Source of the DNA: Bryum argenteum
Lineage: Eukaryota > Streptophyta > Bryopsida > Bryales > Bryaceae
Assembly (NCBI GenBank): GCA_037043015.1
Contig: CM073321.1
Span: forward strand, 33,830,101-33,894,100
Direction: 5' to 3'
Length of the DNA stretch: 64,000 bases
Within the stretch, counting starts at the first letter, position 1; every line of letters begins with the position of its first letter. The notes under the pieces were generated by a model, which saw nothing but the letters and a program-made list of their open reading frames with translations, did no database searches and was not told the origin of the DNA. The translations under genes were made by a program, and so were the position numbers. Below are positions 9,807-19,149 of the stretch, one piece after another.

Positions 9807-12800
9807 TCAAGAGAAGGCACGAGTTCAAGAGGCGCTCCAGCACTTCTTCAAACTTAGGCCGCTGGACACTGACGAAGACGATGGAGACGACACGAAGCAA
9901 TTGGACTGCTGGGAATTCAAAGACCCGTCCAAAGTGCTTTCGTGGTCTGCGAGGTGGATCCCATACACAGCGTTCCTCACCCTTGTCGTCACATACGAAG
10001 GAGATGTAGAAGACCCCATGTGCGTTGACATTGACTCCAAGATCACTGACATCGACCACGAAACAGAGAAGGAAGTCATAGCGACGTGCACAACCTTCAA
10101 GGACAATGACAAGGAGTTTGCCTACAAATACGCCATACTTATCGATATCAAGCAGACTCGTTTCGACTTGGGGCAGTTGGTGGAGAGCTTAGAGGCGTCT
10201 AGTTTCGATGATATAAAAACAACACTGAAACAGAATATGCTTACTAAAGCATGGCAGACCAAACAGGGGGTGCTATCAAGGCCAAGCAGCTCGCAATAAA
10301 ACTGCGATCTGTAGTCTCGGCTTTAACTCACCCTGACATGGCGGCGAAGACAATACACCTCAAAGAAAAAGCTCCACTAGAGGGATCTGGGCTGACTGCA
10401 ACTGGGAGCGGCGTACAGAGCAGGACACCATCTCGCCCGCAACGTGCGACAAGGCCGGCCCCTACAATTACAACGACTTCTGACTCACCCGTACAGAAGA
10501 GAGAAGCTCCTGTGAAGAAGTCTGCAGAGGCGAAGAAGAAAAAGAGCATGCTCATCCCTGAAGAGGATGCTTTGACGGCTTTGAACGATGCTATACAATG
10601 CATCCCAAAAAACGTCAATACCGTGGAGGAAATTGACTTCGAGAACATCAACCTCATCTATCAGAAGTTCTTCACGGACTGTCAGGACTGTTTCGTCTTC
10701 CCTAAACCTGACACGAAAATGGAGATCGACACAATGAAGATGATCGAGTCCCCTCCACAATGGACAATTCGGGCATTCGAGAAGACGGGAAAGACGGACT
10801 TGATGAACTTTCTCATAAATATGTCCGACAGGTCGCAGAAGCAAACGCTCTGCGTAATGCCTAAATTGGATGTCAAACCAAGCGGCATTGAGGATATGCA
10901 GGACTGCGAGTTCTAGATAATCAACGGCCAGCACAGTGTTGCCGCCTCAAAGCAGATGTTTGAGTCCAAAGTCCCAGAAACCATTCGTAAGGTCTTTCGG
11001 GTGTGGTCTGCTTTGGTAGTGTGCACAAAGGATGAAGCCAAGCTGCGCAAAATATCGGCGTTCTATAACAGAGTGAACCATTTCACACCGTTTAAGCCAA
11101 CATGGGCATCGAATATCCTTGCCGCCCGCACCGTCTGGGAAAACTACGGGCGCCCAACCAACAGACATGTAGCAGCTGGGGTGGCGGACAAACGAGTTCA
11201 AGCGAAGCGAGTGCTGCCACAATTCGCAAATTTTGACGTAAGTATTACCTCATGCCGCATCGCATTTCTACCTTCTTTACATGCAATTAATTTCCCGTTG
11301 GAGTTTAGCTCGACTCGAGCTAAACTGCCACTGCAGTTTCAAGAAGCCTGAAACACCTGCATCTGAGATTCAGACGCGCACATGCAATCTCAATTCTTAC
11401 ATACCTCTGTGGCATTGCAGAAATTCGTTGACTCTATTCGGCATAGGTTCGCCATGATTGATGTTGCCAAGGCCCAAGTAGAGGTGAAGAACAAGGTCTT
11501 GTCCCTAACGAATGAGTTAAAGATCATCACCTTCCCCGATGATCTCTGGAACCTATGGGCAGAGTTGATCGGAAGTGTCGCGCAGGTGACCCTTATCGAC
11601 CCCTACTCCTTGAGGCAGCTGTGTGAGAAGCCAGGATTCAAACCTGATAACGACCAAACCCTGTCGAGGGAATTTTTCAAAAACCTCGGTAACCTTTCAG
11701 AGTCGGACCACAGGAAACTCTGTACCCATATGCTCAATCAGTTAGGTCCGTCGCGGAAGCTAGAATACCCGAAGGTTACTTTGAAACAACCAGTTACCCT
11801 TCTTGAAGATTGCTACTCCGTCAAGGAGTACGTTGAGCGGTTGAAGCGGAAGGCGACCACCCAACTTCAGATCCACAAGATCAGACCTCAACTCGGAATC
11901 TTCAAGAACAACGAGTTCGACGTGGATGCGTGGAAGAAGTTTAAGACAGACTACCACGTCACGAAGGCCTCCAAGCGCGCACTTCTGGAATGGGGAATCC
12001 CTGACAAATATTATGCGGATCAGAGGCAGACCCAACACAGGAATACCAGCTGCGAGGATCTCTCTCCCTACGCAAAGAGATTCTTCGAGGTTTTCCTGGA
12101 AAAGCGCGAGAAGTTTGTCGGCCCTACGGGTAGTGTAATATTCCGTTCCTTCCACCGCAGAACACCACAGAGGCTCGGCAAATGGCCTGAGAACAAATGG
12201 CCGAAGGTTGCTCTTGAGATGAACGTTAGAATCATTGATTTCAGATTGATTCCGGGAAGTGGTAGCACCTCCTCAGATTCCTCGCCTGAACACCCTTTCT
12301 TCGAAATGTTCATGGCGATCTTATCGTCTCAGAACAAGCCAGCTCTCAAAGATGTACCTTGCTGGTTCTTCATATGCGGGGACGACAATGATTACCTGCA
12401 AGTCGAGGCGATTGCGAAAAATCCTGCCTACTTCCAAGGGGCAAAATATAAGTTGATTCCATCGATGTACTATCCATCCCCGCACGAACGGGTAGCCGGA
12501 TTTAATGCGAAAGCCAAGCAGGCCTCGCAGCCCGTTCGTCTTCTCTTCATGATCAGGGAAGACATCAAACTTGCGAGATTGCCAGAGACCGAGTACCGGG
12601 CTCCTAAGCACACCCTTTACGAGAAGCCGCGGAAGTACAACGAGTCTCGGTATCACATGTACCCAATCGAGTTGAGGATGGATTTTTACTTCCAGGTCAT
12701 TCAGCTATTTTGCCAGGAGCAGAAGAATATTCTTCTTGTCTACGCCGGCGGAAAAGCAGTGTACGCAAGCGTGGTAAACTTCCTTACAGGTTACGTACTC

Positions 12801-13789
12801 AATTACGCTTAAATGTTTCCCTACAGTTTAGCTCGAGTCGAGCTAAACTGCAATAAAGTTTAGCTCGAGTCGAGCTAAACTGTGATTCAGTTTAGCTCGA
12901 GTCGAGCTAAACTGTCATGCTTGTTTTCCAACCTTGTACGCTCCAGTTTCAGCTTTATTTGTAGTCTAAGCTGCACCTTTATTTGTAGATGTTGTCTCTC
13001 GATGCCTACTCCATATTCGATGCCGAAGACAAAGTCGACATCGACCAAGCGTACAACGATGGGCTTACTCTTGATCCCACTGACTTCTCCGTGAACGGCT
13101 ATTTCGTCGACAAAGTCGAATTTCCGGAGGTCGGGGCCATGCTCTTGAAGGGCAAGCGCAAAGCTGTTGCATCTTTGGATGACGAGGCCCTCGACGATGA
13201 GGCGGAAACCCCTGACCGGGAGGACTCTGGATCAAGCGGAAGGCAACTTCACGGCGAAGGCAGCACTTACAGCCTTGGTTCCGGTGGAGACGACGAAGAG
13301 CAGTACATGGAAATTGACACGACCCCTCGGACACCGCAGGAGTCGCGTACCGCTCCTGGGCGAGGAAGCAGGAGAGGGAGTGCAAAACGGAAACGTAATC
13401 CCATGTCGAGGGACTCACCCTCAAGTAGGTTCAAGGCTGAGGAGAGTGCTGAATTGGCAGCACTACAGCGTAGGGTTGAGGAGGAGATGGCACACCGGAA
13501 AAAGTTGGAAGAGCTCCTTGCACAGCAGCAAATTGAGCAGCGGGAACGCGAAAAGAAGGAACAGGAACGCCATGACAGGATGATGGAGATGATGGAGAGT
13601 TTAACTGCCGGCCACGCATTAACTTCGGTGCAGCCAATGGCAACCACTACTGCTAAATCTCTGCAGCCACTCACGTCCTTGCCGCCTCCAACTACCGAGT
13701 CTCCTGCGCCTACACCTTCCTCTCCTATGCCTGAAATGCGACATGTGGGTGACAAAGAAGAAGAAACTCTAGATCCTCCTTCAACTTAG
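9807..13789 (+). CDS. ParB-like plus DNA methyltransferase-like protein, multi-exon (cargo gene 1)
   Basis: Exons: about 9807-10250, 10251-11237, 11421-12773 and 12989-13789. The last two introns are GT-AG, phase 0. The protein begins with an acidic region (LDTDEDDGDD). A Pro/Lys-rich linker follows, then a ParB/DGQHR-like motif IINGQHSVAASK (about 10920-10955), a helical middle, and a C-terminal half resembling N6/N4 methyltransferases: VPCWFFICGDDND, the KHTLYEKPRKYNESRY segment, then the SAM-binding-loop-like NILLVYAGGKAVYASV crossing the last intron into SLDAYSIFDAED. A DPPY-type catalytic motif is not apparent, so catalysis is doubtful. The tail has a basic patch, a Glu/Gln-rich coiled coil (about 13440-13600) and a Pro/Thr-rich end. 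One TAG (10914-10916) interrupts the frame just before the GQHS motif, and a frame change lies near 10245. Family assignment rests on motifs read by eye. Confidence 0.6.
11304..11324. repeat. 21-bp palindrome in intron 11238-11420
   Basis: A perfect copy of the TTTAGCTCGA/TCGAGCTAAA unit, alone in a 183-base intron of the ParB-MTase gene. Confidence 0.95.
12827..12911. repeat. Three 21-bp palindromes in intron 12774-12988
   Basis: Perfect copies at 12827, 12859 and 12891, spaced exactly 32 bases apart, in the intron that splits the SAM-binding motif of the methyltransferase-like domain. Confidence 0.95.
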
Positions 13790-13907
13790 ATTTTGGATCG
13801 AGTGTAAAGTATTTAAGCTGTAAATGCCGGAACACATATACATGTGAAACTTTGTATGAAACTCAGACATTTTTTTGTAATTAATACAGGCATTTACTAT
13901 TTTGCAG

Positions 13908-13928
13908 TTTAGCTCGACTCGAGCTAAA
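13908..13928. repeat. 21-bp palindrome after the ParB-MTase stop codon
   Basis: A perfect copy 119 bases past the stop codon, between the ParB-MTase gene and the phosphatase gene. It is the last copy seen in the element. Confidence 0.95.
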
Positions 13929-14028
13929 CTGTTGCCCTTTTTCCTATCTGCTTCTTCCTGGCTCCCATATTATATTTCCTTCATCTTATTGTCTCCTGAT
14001 TCCATTAATTTGTATTGCGCTGCCAGAT

Positions 14029-15169
14029 GTTAATTTGGATGAAGAGGCAATCGATGTTCCAGTCATGGATGATGTCACGCTTGAATGTTATCACCATGAG
14101 TAGGTTCCACCGGTGGAGGACCCACTTAAAATGCATGATGTCTCACATACAGAGAACGTTGTTGCTATCCGTGATGAGATAGAGTGCACTGAGCAATCAC
14201 TCGGGTCAATGGGTGTTCAAGTTGACTTAGAGGAGAACAATTATGATAATCAGGTATTTTTTGCTCCACAAACACTGCTCTCACCCATGCCATCGTTGCA
14301 ATGTATTTTATGTTTTTGACCTTGAATTCATCGCACCAGTGACGAAAGCTCCCCAGTAATTTTGTCGTGGTGCGCCGTTTTCATTTCAGGTCAACGAAGC
14401 ATCGGTCAATGATTTAATTTCTAGAGAAGACATAGGTCGGGTTCCAAGCAAATCCTCCGGTTCTTGGTTAAATGTTGTTCTCGACCTCAATGGTATCCTT
14501 TGCAGTTGTACCCCATTTTGGGAAGCTAAAGGATACAGAAATCGTGACTTCCGTATTCACTCGGCCACGTTGCCAACCGAGGTGGAGAAGAAGCTTGTAT
14601 GGGTGAGGCCCAACTGGAAGGACTTCCTCTCTCGGGTGGCATCGTTTGCTACCATTACGGTTTGGAGTTCGATGATGAGAACAACCACAGAAGCCATTTG
14701 TGATTTTCTCTTCGGTCCTATAAACCCTATAAGGCCACTACAAATTCTTGGTCAAGAAGACTGTAGCATGATTCCCTTGAAATCTGGTGGGAGCCGACCT
14801 TTGTTCATGAAGGAACCGGGAACTCAAAAGTCCATCTTCCTTAAGACCTTGTCAGCTCATCTCTTTAATAGCTTTGATGGGTTTTATACAGAGGCTAATA
14901 CGCTCATCATAGATAATAGTCCGGTTAAGCACGTGCTTAATCAACGGGAAAATGTTCTTTTACTACCATCTTGGTCTCACAATGACAATAGGGCACACGA
15001 AGATTTTATTTTGTTAGATGAGGTTTTGCCGTATCTGTTAGAGCTCCATGAGTTTGACGGTTCCCTTAGCAAGTTTCGGTCATCGTTATCATTTGGACGT
15101 GCCATGATATATGATGATCGTGCATCATTAGATCTGTATAATGATATACAAAAAGCATTAATAGAATGA
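14029..15169 (+). CDS. NIF/FCP1-like HAD phosphatase, plant 'DLNG' type (cargo gene 2)
   Basis: Exons 14029-14253 and 14390-15169, joined by a GT...TTTCAG intron. The second exon is fully open. It shows the HAD-fold signature VVLDLNGILC (14480-14510), RPNWKDFLSRVASFATITVWSS (motif II, given here as two adjoining parts RPNWKDFL and SRVASFATITVWSS), a Lys in EPGTQKSIFLK, and LIIDNSPVKH (motif III, as in SCP1-type enzymes), followed by an SCP-like ending LLLPSWSHNDN. The second Asp of the DxDx(T/V) motif is Asn, so classical acid-base catalysis is questionable; such 'DLNG' members occur in plants. SCP/FCP1 relatives act on phosphoserine of the RNA polymerase II C-terminal domain in the nucleus. 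A TAG in the first exon (14101-14103) suggests decay, or that the real start lies later. Confidence 0.7.
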
Positions 15170-15347
15170 AAAATTAGTTTATATTCCATTGTCAAGTAAT
15201 TTTCGACCCTTTGGTTTAATTTGAATTTGTATCTTAGGATGTGAAGCTCCTGTAGTAGCATTGTAGGACTTTTCATTGCATGAGCTTTATGTACTCTGGA
15301 TAAGTGATGATTTGTTTGGAAAATTGTGGAAATAGATTACGCAGGGT

Positions 15348-16011
15348 GATTGTCGTGCTTCTGTGGATTCTTTGATGAATGCTACGGATTTTGGGCCTTC
15401 ACTTCGGAGTAGAGAACGATTATTGCAGTCTGCTGAAACGGCTCAATCTACCATGGATTTTTCGACAATGGCAGTAGAAGATGGAGTAGTTAACAACCCT
15501 GTCACTAAGTCATCACCTCCAAAGGTGTTGCAATCGGCTTCCCCCGTGTCGCCTCCAACAATAAATCATAATGGTTCTCTTCAAATTACATGTACGCCTA
15601 CGAAGCGTATGTTATACGACATTGACGTGGATATTTCTGAAGAAGATTTTGTGAAGGTTTGTTCCCCAGTTTGCATTTAATGCTTTTGAGTCTAGTGTTT
15701 GCAAGAACGAATAACTATTTGTAGATCTACTGCTATGCACTCTAATACGTTACACAATACTTAGACATTGTACTCATACGCTACCTATTGCATGTATGTA
15801 TCTATTCGCTTGTTCACTTATAAGAAATGCCATTGTTTTATTTGTGCAGAATCGTGTTTTGGAGAGTCCAAATGCATGTCCATCGAAGTCTACGGAACAG
15901 AGAGCACTCAAGCCTTTGTCAGAAATCCGCCGCCACTCGCTACCTAAGTCAAGCATTGAGGACCGGCGTCGCGAAAGACTGCAACGCCTTCTTGATAGTC
16001 CATTGATGTAA
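15348..16011 (+). CDS. Unrecognised protein with Arg-rich C-terminus, two exons
   Basis: Exon 1 starts after the acceptor ATTACGCAG at 15347 and runs to a donor G|GTTTGTTCC near 15657. Exon 2 starts after TTTGTGCAG (about 15850) and ends with a stop at 16009-16011. The product is Ser/Pro-rich, has an acidic DIDVDISEEDF stretch and ends in SIEDRRRERLQRLLDSPLM. No known domain is recognised. It follows the phosphatase closely and may be its 3' exons in a longer splice form, but the phosphatase frame already stops at 15169. The exon ending at 33841 has a comparable Arg-rich end and also neighbours a ParB-MTase gene. Confidence 0.45.
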
Positions 16012-16363
16012 GACAACGATTCTAGTTGGACACGTCGGCATCAACGAGCATTCATCCAATCTCATATTGTCGCTTATGGTGGAACTCCGTAGTAGTTACA
16101 TCTATTAACTACAGAAGTAATTATGTACAGATTTGATAGTCATCACTCTTATATGACATTCTGTGAATCAGGATTGATTTCTACAAGCGAATAAATGGAA
16201 TATTCTTTTATTCCCATCCTTTTTCTATTGTACATATTAAAGCTATGTCTCTTTTTACATAAATTCATATCTTGTTTGATGCATGATCTAGTACTTTATG
16301 CTTGACATTGATAGATATTTTAAATGATTCTCTACTCTGAAAACTCCCAAAGTCCTGCATATT
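16012..16363. other. Right subterminal non-coding DNA of the 13.8-kb element
   Basis: AT-rich sequence between the last cargo stop codon and the right inverted repeat. No gene or repeat is evident. Confidence 0.5.
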
Positions 16364-16387
16364 TCCCAATATAACGAATATGGGGTT
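16364..16387 (-). repeat. Right terminal inverted repeat
   Basis: Ends in ...CGAATATGGGGTT, the reverse complement of the left end. It is directly followed by the ACTA duplication at 16388-16391. Confidence 0.85.
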
Positions 16388-17340
16388 ACTACTTGTGGAA
16401 AATTACACGCACAGGTGTTGTTGGTTTTCTAATTCATCCGCAAGAACCGAGGATACTCGGCCCACGCGAACCAAGGCAGCATCCATGTATCCGGAGGAAA
16501 GTGACGTGGACGCATTTCAACCTGGCAGAAACGACGGCTGCTGGGAATGTGGATCCCCGCATCACAGACGGGGCCAATGCTCGGTTATGAGCGCTGGGCC
16601 AACACCCGTGCTTCCGCAGACATCAAGGCACACCCCAGCAGCTCCAAAACAAACGCAAGCAACAGAAGAGGGGAAGTTACACTTACGGAAGTCCATGGCC
16701 CCAACGTGGCTACCATAAGCACTGCCGCGGTAACCACAAGGTCTAAGGCTACCATGGATAAACATGTGATAGAACATCGCAAGCCTTTCGCGGAACACCA
16801 TTGGGAACAATTACACAATCTTCGAACACAAATTTAAGTTGACCCGGAAACAGTGGTAGTCTCGGACCTGCAACATGTATTAGAAAAAACCGACGTACGC
16901 ATCACATTAGCCGACTTGTTAAAAATTAGCCCGGAACTGCAAACATACCTGCAAAACATGCACGAAATCACAACCACGGCCACGGCAACCGTGGAAATTA
17001 ATGCAACGACCATAGACACCGATGCAGCCGTCATACATGTTCGATTAGGACAGCACCAGTTGGCCAATGTATTGGTTAACGGAGGTTCTGGAGTCAACGT
17101 TATCAGCGACCACCTACGACAACAGTTAGGACTACCGCACCCAACGACAGCACAATTTGTCCTTAGAATGGCGAATGATGCCCTGGTAACCCCGTTGGGG
17201 ATACTATCTACTATAAGAATTCTAGCACATATGGAGACCAATTCTACCACTGTTGCGAGACGCAATTGTAGCGAGCAACCATCAAGAGTTGTATGAGCGA
17301 TTCAACCCGTAGGAAGAAAAGCCCTAGAGTTGGGCCGGTT
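16388..17340 (+). mobile_element. Ty3/gypsy retroelement, zinc knuckle and protease portion (fossil)
   Basis: Continuation of the retroelement whose gag lies at 1870-2578. A CCHC-type knuckle is visible (CWECGSPHHRRGQC, about 16540-16580), then a retropepsin-like region (LANVLVNGGSGVNVISDHLR, about 17050-17115) in which the usual catalytic motif is altered. No reverse transcriptase follows, so this copy is truncated on its 3' side as well as split. It predates the 13.8-kb insertion. Confidence 0.75.
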
Positions 17341-19149
17341 GAGAGTGGAGACATCTACCTAGCCCTTCCAAGCAATAGACTCTAAGTCCTAACAAGCATT
17401 CACAAACACCATGCATCGACCATCACACGATCATCAAGACACAAAATGCAATAAACATCACCAAAAAAAACCAATGGGGAGGAAGAAGTACAATTGGGGT
17501 CCAACCTCAGCTGGACCCTTGGCCACTAAAATGGTCGTATCACCCTTGTCCTTGCTTCTCTTGAGACAAGCTAGGAGTCTATAGAGAGCTAGCTTGATGA
17601 TGTACTTTAATCCGGAAGCACGTCTTGTGGTTCTTCCTACAACTTGAGTCATGCGGCCTCAAAGTCAGGCCTTCCATTTGCCCTCCACAGTAGACATGCT
17701 TTCACTTAATCGATCACCATTCCTTCGTCCATGATCCAAGAAGAGGAAACCTAGGCTCTTTGGAAAGCTGGCTTCAAGGCGCTCCCCTCCTCTAAAGGGC
17801 TTGCTCAAATTTGTCTCCTACTGTAAGAAATTGTTCTTCTACCCTAACCTACCCACACTCACACCCACATTCAACAACTCCACACCTCCTACTTGCATAT
17901 TTTCTTCTCATATTAGGTCATACATTTCAAAATCTCCATAGCTACAACCCTAGAAGCATCTCTACTCACACACACACATCCAAAAACAAGAGAGACAAAA
18001 AACTAGCAAACCCTAGCCAAGAAGTGAGAGACGAAGTGGAAAGGAAATGAGAGAAAGAAAAAGAAATATGACACCAAAGAAAAGATGAGGGGAGAGGGGG
18101 AAACATGAGAGAGGAATTGTCCTCGCTCACAGTCCTTCTTACATTGTTGCTTTCTCAATTACCTATCTACCTATAACTCTAATACTACCTAACATCTAAT
18201 ATTCTTCAATTCCAATAATTTAGTTATCCTTCCTAACATACAATCATGTAATTGTCACTAAACTGCCAAACTCAATGATTTTCATAATCATTCTAATAAC
18301 TTTCAAGCCTATTTCTATAAATTCCAATTTATTGCAATTAGTCTATAGGAACCACACAAACTATTATAATCAAATGTATTTTGTATCTAGATATTCAATA
18401 ACTGATACGTGAGCCATTTGGATGGCTCACAAGTTGGCGTTGCGATTGAAGGCTGAGGGCTTTGATCCATCCATTGCGAGCAGCTTCCTTCCAAACATGC
18501 AGGTTTCTTCGAACAAGTTCTCCGCTGCGCCATCGGTGAGGAGACATCAGAGGCGGCGCCGATCAGAAACTGTGGAGTCGGATTTCCAGCCGAGGTAGTC
18601 ATCGCCAACGCTACACAGAGGAGTACTCCGACCAACCTCAATTACTTGTAAATCCGCGCGCAAACCGCATGCAGTGCCCTCCGCGAGGGGCTAACCTAAT
18701 TCCTTCTAGCTCTGAATGTTTCAATGGTGGTACTCTTTGATTAGTTTGCAGTGGCGTGAGAGGGTGAGCAATGAGCACTTCAATTCACTGCTGGTTGGGG
18801 AGAGTTTAGGGATTCGTCACCTTCAAAAGCGACGTTAGCCGTCATTGCTGACAGTTAAGTGGACGGCATTTATAAATTAGTAAATATTTTCTGACAGAAA
18901 TGCAGGGAGACGCATGAGCTTTTCCGGCAGTGGCGGTCGCGATTGCACACACGCAATCAATTGCGTAGGAACAAGGTGTGGGTGCCGGTGATACTTGCAG
19001 CATTGCGTGCGTCATCTTCGCCGACCAATTCCATGGAGGAGTATAGCGAGGAATAAGGTCAAAAGGCGAAGATAGTGCGCGGAAAGCAATCGAGTGTGAA
19101 ATTGAACCCCTTGTCAAGACTAAGTGGATGGAGCCTGAGGCACCCGCAA
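17341..19149. other. Gene-poor stretch
   Basis: I see no supported gene. The DNA is moderately AT-rich, with short CA-rich runs (17850-17990) and purine-rich DNA (18010-18110). A change of composition near 18400 marks a more GC-rich block leading into the NAA15 fragment, possibly old intron DNA of that gene. Confidence 0.4.

Larger units (their letters stand above)
2579..16387. mobile_element. 13.8-kb inverted-repeat DNA transposon carrying ParB-MTase and phosphatase genes
   Basis: The left end reads AACCCCATATTCGTTATATT and the right end is its exact reverse complement over 20 bases, followed by one mismatch and a further GG match. The direct flanks are ACTA (2575-2578) and ACTA (16388-16391), a 4-bp target-site duplication. 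The flanking DNA on both sides belongs to one Ty3/gypsy element, which confirms an insertion. Inside, from left to right, are a reverse-strand DUF7869-like transposase, a long AT-rich spacer, a GC-rich promoter-like block, a multi-exon ParB-like/methyltransferase-like gene with about 20 palindromes, a NIF-type phosphatase gene and a small Arg-rich frame. Both the transposase and the cargo genes carry some stop codons, so this copy is decaying. I do not recognise it as any named superfamily; the transposase type is the best classifier. Confidence 0.82.

Noticed and set aside
2579-16387. Reading the 13.8-kb element as an endogenous virus or Polinton
   Set aside because: No capsid, packaging ATPase, DNA polymerase or retrovirus-like integrase is visible, and the ends are short with a 4-bp target duplication. 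A plain DNA transposon with cargo explains it better.
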